NCBI GenBank assembly: GCA_040414495.1
Contig: JBEDUI010000131.1
Location: forward strand, 1-41,045
Direction: 5' to 3'
From: DATAVB01 sp040414495
GTDB lineage: Bacteria; Actinomycetota; Actinomycetes; Mycobacteriales; QHCD01
DNA length: 41,045 nt
The notes under the pieces are model-generated. The model saw nothing but the letters and a program-made list of their open reading frames with translations. It had not been told where the DNA came from and did no database searches. Made by a program: the position numbers and the translations under genes. Positions 8,237-18,000 of this stretch are shown piece by piece. Numbering within the stretch: the stretch's first letter is position 1; each line of letters begins with the position of its first letter.

Positions 8237-9220
8237 GTGCCCGCACACTTAGCCCCCGCGGCGCTGCCGTCGGACGCTCCGTTGCCGCCGCTCGACATTG
8301 ACCAGCCGCCGTATCCAGGCCACAGCCGGGTCATCGACGGCCGCGGCCTGTTCGTCCGCCCCACCGCACCCACAACGGAACCCGCCGAACGCGAGCCGGC
8401 GCTGTACGTACACGGCCTCGGCGGTTCCTCCACCAACTGGACCGACCTGGCCGCCCTACTGGCCGGATATGTCGACGGCGAGGCGATCGACCTGCCTGGA
8501 TTCGGCGGATCGGATCCGGCGCGGGGCAACGACTACAGCCTCGAGGCGCACGCGCGGGTGCTGGCCCGGGCCATCGAGACGCGCGGTCGCGGTCCGGTGC
8601 ATGTGCTGGCCAATTCGCTCGGCGGCGCGGTCTGCGTGATTCTGGCCGCGGACCGGCCCGACCTGGTCAAGACGCTGACGTTGATTTCGCCGGCCATGCC
8701 GGATCTGCGGCCGCGGCGCAGCCCGGCGCTGCTGATCGGTGCGTACGCGCTGCCGGTGGTACGGGCGTTGTTGGATTCGCGTACCGGCCGGCTGTCGGCG
8801 GAGGAGCGGGTCCGTGGCGTGCTGGAGATCTGCTTCGCTGATCCGTCGCTGGTGCCGCCGGCCCGGTTGGCCGAGGCGGTGGCCGAGCAGCAGCGGCAGT
8901 TGACGGTGCCGTGGATGGGATCGGCGTTCGCCGGCTCGGTTCGCGGCTTGGTGCGCAGCTACCTGCGGTGGGGTCCGCGTTCGCTGTGGGGTGCGGCGGC
9001 CCGGATCGCCGCGCCGACGCTGGTGATCTGGGGTGAGCAGGACCGGTTGGTCGACGTACGGCTGGCCGGACGGACCGCGGCTACGATCCCCGGCGCCCGG
9101 TTGAGTGTGCTGCCGCGCATCGGTCACACGGCGCATCTGGAGGCCCCAGAACAGACCGCCAGATTAGTGCTCGGACTGCTGGAAAGCCGGTCAGCTACGG
9201 GCCAATCACGTCGAGCCTGA
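8237..9220 (+). CDS. Alpha/beta hydrolase
   Basis: Hydrolase of 327 residues with a complete catalytic set. It has the oxyanion-hole strand VHGLGGSSTNW, a nucleophile elbow with Ser in LANSLGG, an Asp in WGEQDRLV and the His in IGHTAHLE. The cap region lies between about residues 150 and 230. The substrate is unknown; the family includes esterases, lipases and haloalkane dehalogenase-like enzymes. It starts at GTG 8237, five bases after the ku stop, and is likely read on the same transcript. It precedes the DUF3152 gene. It has no signal peptide. Confidence 0.85.
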   Translation: MPAHLAPAALPSDAPLPPLDIDQPPYPGHSRVIDGRGLFVRPTAPTTEPAEREPALYVHGLGGSSTNWTDLAALLAGYVDGEAIDLPGFGGSDPARGNDYSLEAHARVLARAIETRGRGPVHVLANSLGGAVCVILAADRPDLVKTLTLISPAMPDLRPRRSPALLIGAYALPVVRALLDSRTGRLSAEERVRGVLEICFADPSLVPPARLAEAVAEQQRQLTVPWMGSAFAGSVRGLVRSYLRWGPRSLWGAAARIAAPTLVIWGEQDRLVDVRLAGRTAATIPGARLSVLPRIGHTAHLEAPEQTARLVLGLLESRSATGQSRRA

Positions 9221-9256
9221 CCACCGTCGCATAACGGCTGTGGCAAGCTGTGCGGG

Positions 9257-10306
9257 ATGACGCCGACACCCCATGGACCGGATGCAGGGCGGACACGACG
9301 TCGCCCGTACGCCGCTGGTCCGCGGACGTTCGGCTCGGTCGATCGGGACCAGGTGCCGCTACGCGCGCCGGATGGACCGTTGCGGGCCCGACTGGATCCT
9401 GGTTCCTCGGCGCGAGGCGTCGACCGGCGCAGCGGTGTGGCGCGGTTCGTGGACCGGTTCGGTTGGCGGGCCTATGCGCTACCGATCCTGGTCGTAGCCA
9501 CCATCCTGGGCGTCGGCAATATCGCGGCCAGCGGCGCACCGAAGACCGGCCACGACGCCGCCCCGGCGACCACCGGCTCGCCGACTCCGACCGGCGCGAA
9601 GCAGACCCCGACCCCGACTCCCACCCCGTCGCCGACGCACCGGCCCAGCCCGGGCAACGAGCTTCCGAGTACGCCGCCGCCCTCGGGCGCCTCGGTCGCG
9701 GCCCTGCCGAGCGGCACCGCAACCTACGCGCGCAGCGGCGACGGCACGTTCCAGGTCGTGCCCGGCACCTCCACGCCCGTCGGGCACGGCCCGGTGAAGC
9801 GGTACGCGGTCGAGGTCGAGGGCGGGATGGCCGGCGTCGACGCCGACGACTTCGCCGCCTCTGTGACCAAGACGCTCAGCGACCCGCGCAGCTGGTCCCG
9901 CAGCGGGGTGACGTTGGAGCGGGTCGACTCCGGACCGATCGATTTCCGGGTGGCGTTGACCTCGGTGCTGACGATCCGGAAGAAGTGCGGTTATACGTTG
10001 CCGGTGGAGACGTCCTGTTACAACAGCTCCGAGGGCCGGGCGTTCATCAACATCTCCCGCTGGGTGCGCGGCGCGGTCTCCTACGGCAGCGACGTCGCCG
10101 ACTACCGGCACTACGTGGTCAACCACGAGGTCGGGCACGCCCTCGGGCACGGGCACGTGAAGTGCCCGAAGGCCGGCTCGCCGGCGCCGATCATGATGGA
10201 GCAGACGCTGGGTGTCACCACGCCGGGCGTCGGGTCCTGCCGGCCCAACCCGTGGCCATACGTCCACGGCAAGCTGGCCACCGGCCCACCAACCGCCGGC
10301 TACTAG
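9257..10306 (+). CDS. DUF3152 membrane-anchored metzincin-like protein
   Basis: Protein of 349 residues: a basic cytoplasmic N-terminus, one transmembrane segment at about 71-92 (YALPILVVATILGVG), a Pro/Thr-rich extracellular linker (TPTPTPTPSPT), and a C-terminal DUF3152 domain. That domain carries HEVGHALGHGH from residue 290, an exact HExxHxxGxxH zinc signature, followed by a Met-containing turn (PIMMEQ). Two pairs of cysteines (KKCGY/TSCYN and VKCPK/GSCRP) suit an exported domain. It is therefore probably an extracytoplasmic zinc peptidase; no activity is established for the family as far as I know. Same position before moeZ as Rv3207c. Confidence 0.85.
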   Translation: MTPTPHGPDAGRTRRRPYAAGPRTFGSVDRDQVPLRAPDGPLRARLDPGSSARGVDRRSGVARFVDRFGWRAYALPILVVATILGVGNIAASGAPKTGHDAAPATTGSPTPTGAKQTPTPTPTPSPTHRPSPGNELPSTPPPSGASVAALPSGTATYARSGDGTFQVVPGTSTPVGHGPVKRYAVEVEGGMAGVDADDFAASVTKTLSDPRSWSRSGVTLERVDSGPIDFRVALTSVLTIRKKCGYTLPVETSCYNSSEGRAFINISRWVRGAVSYGSDVADYRHYVVNHEVGHALGHGHVKCPKAGSPAPIMMEQTLGVTTPGVGSCRPNPWPYVHGKLATGPPTAGY

Positions 10307-10407
10307 TCGATCGCGGCCGGGACGGGAACAATAGACGCCGCAGTCGCGGTTGCGCTGAGCAGACGCGTGCATGTGTACGTCCGTTATCCGCCTTGGAGGA
10401 GAATCCT

Positions 10408-11568
10408 GTGTCTCTGCCACCGCTGGTCGAGCCCGCCGCGGAGCTATCCGTAGACGAGGTCCGCCGATACAGCCGGCACCTGATCGTCCCGGACGTCGCG
10501 ATGGACGGTCAGAAACGGCTGAAGAACGCCAAGGTGCTCGTCGTCGGGGCCGGCGGCCTCGGCTCACCCGCACTGCTGTACCTGGCCGCGGCCGGGGTCG
10601 GCACGCTGGGCATCGTCGACTTCGACACCGTGGACGAATCCAACCTGCAGCGCCAGGTCATCCACGGTCAGAGCGATATCGGCCGGTCCAAGGCCGAGTC
10701 GGCCCGGGACTCGATCGCCGAGATCAACCCGTACGTGAAGGTCAACCTGCATCAGGTGCTGCTGGACTCCTCGAACGTGCTGGACATCTTCTCCGGCTAC
10801 GACCTGATCCTCGACGGCACCGACAACTTCGCCACCCGATACCTGGTCAACGACGCCGCCGTATTGCTGGACAAGCCGTACGTCTGGGGTTCGATCTACC
10901 GCTTCGACGGCCAGGTCAGTGTTTTCTGGGATTCGCACGGTCCGAACTACCGCGACCTGTACCCGGTCCCGCCGCCGCCGGGCATGGTCCCCTCCTGCGC
11001 CGAGGGTGGCGTGCTGGGCGTGCTCTGCGCCTCGATCGGCTCGGTCATGGTGAACGAGGCGATCAAGCTGATCACCGGCATCGGCGACACGCTGCTGGGC
11101 CGGCTGCTGGTGTTCGACGCGCTGGAGATGAGCTGGCGCGAGGTGGCGATTCGCAAGGACCCGGCCACGGCGCCGATCACCGAGCTGATCGACTACGAGG
11201 CGTTCTGCGGCGTGGTCTCGGAGGAGGCGCAGGAAGCTGCCGCCGGCTCCACGATCACCGCGCAGGAGCTCAAGGACATGATCGACGCGGGTAAGGACTT
11301 CGCGTTGATCGACGTCCGCGAGCCGGCCGAGTACGAGATTGTGCAGATCCCCGGTTCGGTGCTGATCCCGAAGGGCGACATCCTCTCCGGCGAGGCGCTG
11401 TCGCGGCTGCCGCAGGACAAGCCGATCGTGCTGCACTGCAAGTCCGGTGTCCGTTCGGCCGAGGCGCTGGCCGCGATCAAGCAGGCCGGTTTCAAGGACG
11501 CGGTGCACGTGCAGGGTGGCGTCATCGCCTGGGTGAACCAGATCGACCCGAGCCTGCCTTCGTACTAA
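10408..11568 (+). CDS. moeZ: MoeZ: adenylyltransferase/sulfurtransferase (MoeB-rhodanese fusion)
   Basis: Cytoplasmic enzyme of 386 residues that adenylates the C-terminal Gly-Gly of small sulfur-carrier proteins (MoaD, ThiS, CysO type) and transfers sulfur to them. The E1-like domain has the ATP-binding VVGAGGLGSPAL (about residues 48-59), the acidic FDTVDESNLQRQ and a cysteine in VPSCAEGGVLG. A linker leads to a C-terminal rhodanese domain with the active-site loop CKSGVRS (C344) after LIDVREPAEYE. GTG at 10408 is chosen because GGAGGAGAA lies just upstream. A strong hairpin follows the stop. Confidence 0.95.
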   Translation: MSLPPLVEPAAELSVDEVRRYSRHLIVPDVAMDGQKRLKNAKVLVVGAGGLGSPALLYLAAAGVGTLGIVDFDTVDESNLQRQVIHGQSDIGRSKAESARDSIAEINPYVKVNLHQVLLDSSNVLDIFSGYDLILDGTDNFATRYLVNDAAVLLDKPYVWGSIYRFDGQVSVFWDSHGPNYRDLYPVPPPPGMVPSCAEGGVLGVLCASIGSVMVNEAIKLITGIGDTLLGRLLVFDALEMSWREVAIRKDPATAPITELIDYEAFCGVVSEEAQEAAAGSTITAQELKDMIDAGKDFALIDVREPAEYEIVQIPGSVLIPKGDILSGEALSRLPQDKPIVLHCKSGVRSAEALAAIKQAGFKDAVHVQGGVIAWVNQIDPSLPSY

Positions 11569-11579
11569 AAGCGGTTGTT

Positions 11580-11617
11580 CACAGGGCCGGTATCACTGCG
11601 GTGGTACCGGCCCTGTG
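11580..11617 (+). terminator. Strong hairpin downstream of moeZ
   Basis: A 17-bp stem (11580-11596 with 11601-11617, one G-U pair) and a TGCG loop lie 12 bases after the moeZ stop. No U-run follows. It is likely a transcription terminator of the U-less actinobacterial kind. Confidence 0.75.
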
Positions 11618-11700
11618 TCGTGTACGTACCGCTCGGGGAGTACGCACAGAGTCGACGGCGGTACGACGACTTCGCCGCCGTCGAGGCGCACCCTCGGGTT

Positions 11701-12165
11701 ATGACCGAGAACACGCGCCCAGAGGCTGGGACGCAGAACGAGATTCGGGCATCGGATGCCGAGCGGGAACGCGTGGTGGCGTTGCTGCAGCACGCCGGTG
11801 CCGAGGGCCGGTTGACCCTCGACGAGGTTGACGAACGGGTCGCGACGGCGTTCGCGGCGACCTATCGCAGCCAGTTACCTCCGTTGACCCGCGACCTACC
11901 GCACGATCCACCGGCGGACTCACCGGCGCCGAAACGCCCGGCTGGCTTCACCGCACCCAACGGGATCGTGGTCAGCCGTGGGATCGCGATCCACGCCATC
12001 ATCGCGACCGTCCTGTCGGTGATGCTCATCGGTCGCTGGGCCGCCGGTCCCACGATGTTCTTCTGGCCGGCGTTCCCGATGCTGTGGCTGTGGGGCAGCC
12101 TGGCCATCCGCATCGTGCTACGCCGATCCGGCGTCTGGCGGGATGCGCGCTGGGGCAACCGGTGA
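11701..12165 (+). CDS. DUF1707 domain membrane protein
   Basis: Protein of 154 residues. The N-terminal DUF1707 domain is clear: IRASDAERERVVALLQHA..GRLTLDEVDERVATAFAA at about residues 17-58. A Pro-rich linker leads to two hydrophobic segments (GIAIHAIIATVLSVMLIG and FWPAFPMLWLWGSLAIRIVL), so the C-terminus is membrane-embedded. DUF1707 is common in actinomycetes and its function is unknown. ATG at 11701 is used. Its TGA overlaps the GTG of the next gene (GTGA), so the two are translationally coupled. Confidence 0.85.
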   Translation: MTENTRPEAGTQNEIRASDAERERVVALLQHAGAEGRLTLDEVDERVATAFAATYRSQLPPLTRDLPHDPPADSPAPKRPAGFTAPNGIVVSRGIAIHAIIATVLSVMLIGRWAAGPTMFFWPAFPMLWLWGSLAIRIVLRRSGVWRDARWGNR

Positions 12166-13013
12166 GCGCGCCCGAGCGGCCGTTCCGATTCGGGTTGGTG
12201 GCCGGCCGGGTCCGCGACGGGGCCGAGTGGTCGGACACCGCCCGGCGGGCCGAGCAAGCCGGGTACTCGACGCTGCTGGCGCCGGACAGCATGCAGACGC
12301 TGGCGCCTTGGCCGGCCCTCGCCGCCGCAGCCGCGGCTACCCGGACCTTGCGGTTGGGCACTTACGTCCTGGCCGCGCCGTTCCACACCGCCGGCGAGGT
12401 GGCCTGGCACGCGGCGAGCCTGGACCTGCTCTCGGGCGGGCGGTTCGAGCTCGGCTTGGGCGCCGGGCGGCCTGGCGCGGAACACGACGCCGACCGGCTG
12501 GGCCTGCCGTTCGGGTCGCCGGGTCAGCGGGTCGACCAGCTGACCGAGCTGATCAAGGGAGTCCGGGCGGCCCTGGCCGGCGAGATGTACCCGAGTCCGG
12601 CGACCCCGCTGCCGGTCATGATCGCCGGAGCGGGTCGGCGGATGTTGACGTTGGCGGCGGCGGAGGCAGACATCGTCGCGCTCGGGCTGGCGCCGCAGGC
12701 AACCGAGGACGATCTGGCCGCCAAAGTGTTGCTGCTGCGGGAGGCCGCCGGCGCGCGGGCCGACGACATCGAGTTGGCGTTTTCGTTGCATGGTGTGGGC
12801 GACGAGCTGCCGGACTGGCTGACCAAGAGCTTCGGGCTGGACGTGCCCACCCTGGTCGCGTCGGGTGCGGTCAGCCTGCTCACCGGGTCTCCGCGCGAGA
12901 TGGCTGACCGGCTGTTGCGTCGACGGGAACGGACCGGCATCTCGTACGTGATCACGAACTCGATGTTCCTGGAGCCGTTGGCTGGCGTCATCGAGCTGCT
13001 CGACGGGCGGTGA
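12162..13013 (+). CDS. LLM-class flavin/F420-dependent oxidoreductase
   Basis: Luciferase-like monooxygenase family protein of 283 residues with the TIM-barrel signatures FGLVAGRV at the start, TRTLRLGTYVLAAPFH, LDLLSGGRFELGLGAGRP and VMIAGAGRRMLTLAA. In actinomycetes this branch usually binds F420; the hydride acceptor is unknown. The GTG at 12162 overlaps the stop of the DUF1707 gene by four bases. It is somewhat shorter than many LLM proteins (about 300-350 residues) but has both ends of the fold. Confidence 0.85.
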   Translation: MSAPERPFRFGLVAGRVRDGAEWSDTARRAEQAGYSTLLAPDSMQTLAPWPALAAAAAATRTLRLGTYVLAAPFHTAGEVAWHAASLDLLSGGRFELGLGAGRPGAEHDADRLGLPFGSPGQRVDQLTELIKGVRAALAGEMYPSPATPLPVMIAGAGRRMLTLAAAEADIVALGLAPQATEDDLAAKVLLLREAAGARADDIELAFSLHGVGDELPDWLTKSFGLDVPTLVASGAVSLLTGSPREMADRLLRRRERTGISYVITNSMFLEPLAGVIELLDGR

Positions 13014-13049
13014 GATGCGGGCGGGCTCATCCTGCGGTACACACGGGTC

Positions 13050-13613
13050 ATGACCGATCTGGCGATCTTGAACGCCCGGGGCCTGGACGACTTCGGCAAC
13101 CTGGTCCGGCAGGTCCGCGACGACCAGTGGCACGACCCGACGCCCTGCCGTCAGTGGGATGTGCGGACGCTGGTTAACCACGTCACGGTCGAGCAGCTGT
13201 GGGCGCCGGACGTGATGGCCGGCAAGACCATCGAGGAAGTCGGCGACCGGTACTCCGGCGACCAGCTCGGTGCGGATCCGGTGGCGGCGTGGAGCGCGGC
13301 CGCCGCCGGGGCGCGAACGGCGTTCAGCGGGCCGGACGCGCTATTGGGGCGGGTCCACCTGTCCTACGGCGACGCGGCCGCCTCGCACTACTGCGGCGAG
13401 ATGACAATCGATCTGGTCGTGCACGCGTGGGATCTGGCCCGGGCGATCGGCGCGGGGGAACAACGGGACCACGAGCTGGTCGGGTACGCGTTGGAACAGG
13501 GCGAGGCTCGCGGTGATCAGTCCGCGACCGGTTTCTTCGATCCGCCGGTCCCGGTTTCGGCGGACGCCGATCCATTGACCCGGATGCTGGCGCTCTACGG
13601 CCGATCGGCCTGA
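13050..13613 (+). CDS. TIGR03086-type DinB-fold (maleylpyruvate isomerase-like) protein
   Basis: Protein of 187 residues of the four-helix DinB/MDMPI fold. Typical marks are the opening repeat DDQWHDPTPCRQWDVRTLVNHV (HDPTPC, WDVRTLVNHV) and later TIDLVVHAWDLARAIG, whose histidines bind metal in related enzymes. Members include mycothiol-dependent transferases and isomerases; most, including this branch, have no assigned substrate. It lies 36 bases after the luciferase-like gene and is probably in the same operon. Confidence 0.82.
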   Translation: MTDLAILNARGLDDFGNLVRQVRDDQWHDPTPCRQWDVRTLVNHVTVEQLWAPDVMAGKTIEEVGDRYSGDQLGADPVAAWSAAAAGARTAFSGPDALLGRVHLSYGDAAASHYCGEMTIDLVVHAWDLARAIGAGEQRDHELVGYALEQGEARGDQSATGFFDPPVPVSADADPLTRMLALYGRSA

Positions 13614-13618
13614 TCTAT

Positions 13619-14428
13619 CTACTGTGGATTAAGTTGGTCGGTCGGGATTGCCGGCCGGCGGGGCAGGGCAATCGTGAGTCGCGTCACCGGGGCGCGGTGT
13701 TTGGCCCGTACGATCGGGTAAAGGTGATCGAGTCGAATGGTGATCATCACAATGGCGATACCGGCCAACCAACCGGCGAGAATATCGGTCAGCCAATGGG
13801 TGTCGAGATAGATCGAGCCGATGCCGACAACCAACGAAGCCATCGCCGTAACGACAATACCGATTTCATAACGACGGATCGGGCCGTAACGGGTGAGCAG
13901 ATAACAGGCCAATCCCCACGTGACAATGGCGTTGGACGCGTGCCCGGAGGGGAATATGACGCCGTGGTTGACGAATACCGCGGCGGTGTTGTCGGCCGGC
14001 AATGCCCTGGCAACAAGCAGTTTCATGGCGCCGACGACACCGTTGAGCGCCAATAGCGCGAATCCCAACAAGACCAACGGCCGCCAATTACGCAACCGCC
14101 AGGCCAACACGCCGGCAATCAACACGGCCGGAATTGCGGTCGGACCGCGCTGTCCGACCATCACCAAATACAGCATCCCTTGGTAATACTGCGGATAACG
14201 CAAATCGAAGCGCAGATAATGAACGTGATAATCCAGCGAGACCAGCGGACCCATGGTGACGACCTGCTCGGTGATCACCACGAGTCCACAAAGGACAAGG
14301 GCCAAGGTCACCGCGAACCGACGGCGGATGAGCGTCGCGAGTAGGCCGTCCGAATGATGGGCCAGATGCCGGACGGGCGGTGCGGGAACGGCTCGCCGCA
14401 GGCGGGTTCCCGGCTCCATCAACACCAT
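13619..14428 (-). CDS. PAP2-family membrane phosphatase
   Basis: Integral membrane protein of about 269 residues. It carries the three PAP2 motifs: MKLLVARALP (motif 1, K..R.LP), FPSGHAS (motif 2) and SIYLDTHWLTDILAG (motif 3, His and Asp). These form the vanadate-type active site that removes phosphate from lipid phosphates such as phosphatidate or undecaprenyl pyrophosphate. Five or six hydrophobic helices surround them. ATG at 14428 was chosen; 14494 (no ribosome site) and an ATG at 14418 are alternatives. It converges on the TIGR03086 gene with five bases between stops. Confidence 0.88.
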   Translation of the reverse strand: MVLMEPGTRLRRAVPAPPVRHLAHHSDGLLATLIRRRFAVTLALVLCGLVVITEQVVTMGPLVSLDYHVHYLRFDLRYPQYYQGMLYLVMVGQRGPTAIPAVLIAGVLAWRLRNWRPLVLLGFALLALNGVVGAMKLLVARALPADNTAAVFVNHGVIFPSGHASNAIVTWGLACYLLTRYGPIRRYEIGIVVTAMASLVVGIGSIYLDTHWLTDILAGWLAGIAIVMITIRLDHLYPIVRAKHRAPVTRLTIALPRRPAIPTDQLNPQ

Positions 14429-14634
14429 GGCGCCCTCGGTCCTCCGGCTGTCGCTGTACTGGGATTCGTCTGCATGGATGTCGCGTCGTCGCAACTGGTT
14501 CCGCTGGTTTCCCAGACCTCACGCGCGGTCGGGGCGCGTCGGGGACGGAGTGGACTGACCTGGCATCGGGTTCCAGGATAGGTGATCGCTCTGGCGGCCG
14601 CAGAAGGCGGCGCGCGGGATGAGATGCTCCGGTA

Positions 14635-14934
14635 ATGCAGCGCGACCTCCCGGATTTCGCCGAGCGGGTACTCGAGGTCGTCGACCGGATCCCGCCGGGC
14701 CGGGTTATGTCCTATGGGGACATTGCCGAATACCTCGGCTCGTCGGCGCCGCGGGCGGTCGGGCAGGTGATGTTCCGGTACGGCAGCGGGGTGCCCTGGC
14801 ATCGGGTGCTGCGTTCAGATGGCACGCCGGCCCCGCAGATTCGGGACGAGCAGTTGGCGCTACTGGCGGCCGAGGGCGTACCCATCCGGCGTGGCCGGGT
14901 CGATATGCGGGCCGCACGTTGGGATGGCCACTAA
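14635..14934 (+). CDS. Alkyltransferase-like (ATL) DNA-damage sensor protein
   Basis: MGMT-family protein of 99 residues, equal to the C-terminal DNA-binding domain alone. The arginine-finger and HTH region reads VMSYGDIAEYLG..APRAVGQVM. The alkyl-acceptor motif PCHR of true O6-alkylguanine transferases is PWHR here, with Trp55 in place of the catalytic Cys. This is the mark of ATL proteins, which bind O6-alkylguanine, flip it out and hand the lesion to nucleotide excision repair, but cannot remove the alkyl group. The gene lies just before adnA, as the Ogt-like Rv3204 lies near adnAB in M. tuberculosis. ATG at 14635. Confidence 0.93.
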   Translation: MQRDLPDFAERVLEVVDRIPPGRVMSYGDIAEYLGSSAPRAVGQVMFRYGSGVPWHRVLRSDGTPAPQIRDEQLALLAAEGVPIRRGRVDMRAARWDGH

Positions 14935-14966
14935 GCGGCTCGCGCGTTGGGATGGCCACTAAGCGG
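14917..14966. repeat. Direct tandem duplication at the end of the ATL gene
   Basis: A 22-bp sequence at 14917-14938 recurs exactly at 14945-14966, offset by 28 bp. The first copy carries the last codons and stop of the ATL gene; the second lies in the spacer before adnA. Confidence 0.9.
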
Positions 14967-15018
14967 GTCGACACGCATCTTTGGGACGTGGCTGGAACTG
15001 TCGCCCGAACGTGGTTGC

Positions 15019-18000
15019 ATGTCGGTGACCGGGCAATTGATAGGGGGAGTCACGAGCGCGGACGGGGGACGAGCGCCGCGGGCCGGCTACCGGCTGGTCC
15101 GTCCGCTGCCGCATGCGCAGCGCGCACCGGACCTGGACGAATCGCAGCAGGCCGTCGTTGACCACTCCGGTGGACCGCTGCTGGTACTGGCCGGCCCGGG
15201 TACCGGCAAGACGGCCACCATCGTGGAAGCCGTGGTCGACCGGATCGCGAACCGCGGGGTCGACCCGGAATCCGTACTGCTGCTCACGTTCAGCCGACGG
15301 GCGGCGATCGAGCTACGCGGCCGGGTGACCGCGCGGCTGGGTCGTACCACCCGGGAACCGCTGGCCCGCACTTTCCACTCGTACGCCTTCGGCCTGCTGC
15401 GCGCGCGGGCGGTGGCGCACAGCGAACCGGCGCCTCGGCTGTTGGCCGGACCCGAGCAGGACCTGGTGATCCGGGAGCTGTTGCGCGGGCACGCCGAGGA
15501 CGGCGCGACGATCTGGCCGGCCGAGCTGCGGCCGGCGTTGCGGACCCGCGGCTTCGCCGAGGAGCTACGGGACCTGCTGCTGCGCGCGGTCGAACGCGGC
15601 GTGGATGCCCGGCAGCTGGCCCGGTACGGGCGGAAGTTCGACCGGCCCGACTGGCTGGCCGCGGCGAAGTTCCTGCAGGAGTACCTCGACGTCACCGCGC
15701 TGTCCGGCTCCACCGCGTACGACCCGGCCGAGCTGATCCGGGCCGCGGTAGACGCGCTGCGCGGCGATCCGGCGCTGTTGTCCCGGGAGCGGGCCAGCCG
15801 GCGGCACATCTTCGTCGACGAATACCAGGACACCGACCCGGCCCAGGAGGAGTTGCTGAAGGTGCTGGGCGCCGGGGCCGACGAGCTGGTCGTGGTCGGC
15901 GACCCGGACCAGTCGATCTACGCCTTCCGCGGCGCCGATCCGACCGCGTTGCGCCAGTTCCCGCAGGAATTCCCGGCGCCGGACGGCACCGATGCGCCGA
16001 CGGTGGCGTTGCGGGTGTCGCGGCGTTGCGGGGCGGCGTTGCTGGCGGCGAGCCGGCGGGTCGCCGACCGGTTGACCGGGCCGGCCGCGCACCGTCGGTT
16101 GGTCGCGCCGGTCGAGCTGCCCGACGGCGTGGCCGAGGTGCACCTGTTGCGTTCGCCCAGCGAGGAGGCGGCGTATATCGCGCATCGGCTGCGCGCGGCG
16201 CATCTGCGTGACGGCGTGCCGTGGCGGGAGATGGCGGTGCTGGTCCGGTCCACGACGCGTACGTTGCCGCAGCTGCGGCGGGCGTTGCTGTCCGCGGGCG
16301 TGCCGCTGGCCGTCGGGGGAGACGAGCTGCCGTTGATCGATCAGCCGTCGGTGGCGGCGATGTTGATGCTGCTGCGGGTCGCGTTGGGTGCGGTCGAGCT
16401 GTCCGAGGAGATGGCGGTCGAGCTGCTGACGTCGCCGTTCGGTGGCGCCGATGCGTTGGGGTTACGGCGGTTACGGCGGGAGCTGCGTGGGTTGGAGATC
16501 GGGGCCGGTGGTCGCCGAAGTTCCGGCGAGCTGTTGGTCGAGGCGTTGACCGACCCGGCCGCGACCACGCTCGCCGACGACCGCGCGGTGCGGCCGGTAC
16601 GCCGGCTGCTCGGCTTGCTGCGTACCGCCCGGGAAACCGGCGAGACCGGCAGCGCCGAGGATGTGTTGTGGGCGGTGTGGACCGCCTCCGGGTTGGCCCC
16701 GACCTGGGAGCAGGCGAGCCGGCTCGGCGGTGCGATCGGGGCGGCGGCCGACCGCGACCTCGATGCGATGGTGGCGGTATTCGAGGCGGCGGCCCGGTAT
16801 GTCGACCGGCTCCCGGCGGCCGGGCCGATCGGGTTCCTGGAGCACCTGGCCGGCCAGCAGATTCCCGGCGACACGTTGGCCCCGCGTACCCCCCAGGGCG
16901 ACGTGGTCCGGGTACTGACCGCCCATGCGGCCAAGGGCCTGCAGTGGCAGCAGGTGTTCGTGGCCGGCGTCCAGGAAGGCGTCTGGCCCGACCTGCGCCG
17001 GCGCGGCAGCCTGCTCGGGTCGGAGCTGCTGGTCGACGTGGTCGCCGGCCATGACCCGTCCGACATCTGGTCGGTGGCGCCGCTGCTGGACGAGGAACGG
17101 CGGCTGTTCTACGTTGCCGTGACCCGGGCCCGGCAGCGCCTCGTGGTGACCGCGGTCCGCGGCGATGAGGAAACGCCGTCCCGACTGCTGGACGAGCTCG
17201 ATCCGCTGCCGCCGGGCGAGGAACGGCCGTTCACCGACGTACCGCGGGCCCTGGCCCTGCCGGCGATGGTGGCCGAACTGCGGTGCGTCGCCACCGACCC
17301 TTCAGAGCGGCGCGCTCGCCGGCATGCCGCCGCGCGTCAACTCGGCCGGTTGGCCCGGGCCGGCGTTCCGGGTGCTGCGCCCGAGGAGTGGTGGGGATTG
17401 GCGCCGCTGTCGGACGAACGGCCGTTGCGGGACGCCGACGAGCCGGTGCCGGTCTCGCCATCGGCGGTGGAGAAGTTCGGTCGCTGCCAGTTGCGGTGGA
17501 TGTTGGAGAGCGTCGGGGCGAGCGGCGGACCGGCCGCCCCGCAGGCGATCGGGAACCTCATCCACGACCTGGCCGCATGGTCGGCCAGCCCGGACAAGCC
17601 CGATCCGGCCGAGCTGGCCGCGCGGCTGGACGAGCTGCTGACCGCATTGGATCTCGGCGGCGGGTGGGCCCAGCGCAAGGAACGCGAACGGGCGCACACC
17701 ATGCTGGGCAACTTCCTCGGCTGGCTGGCCGGACACGACCGTGACCTGGTCGGCGCCGAGCTGCCGCTGCGGGTACCGATCGGGGACCGGGCCGTGCTCA
17801 ACGGCCGGGTCGACCGGCTCGAACGCGACCACCGCGGACGGCTGGTCGTCATCGATCTGAAGACCGGCCGCAGCGCCCCGCCCAAGGGCGACCTGCCCCG
17901 CCAACCGCAGCTCGGCACGTACCAGCTGGCCATCACCGAGGGCGGATTCGCCGATATAGCAGGCGATTCCCGTGAATCCGGCGGCGCTGCTCTCGTACAG

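Noticed and set aside
9195..9722. Minus-strand ORF overlapping the hydrolase end and DUF3152 start
   Set aside because: Antisense to two supported genes, with no domain.
14947..15018. N-terminal extension of AdnA from 14947
   Set aside because: The extra 24 codons are derived partly from the duplicated ATL end and lack a ribosome site; ATG 15019 fits family length better.
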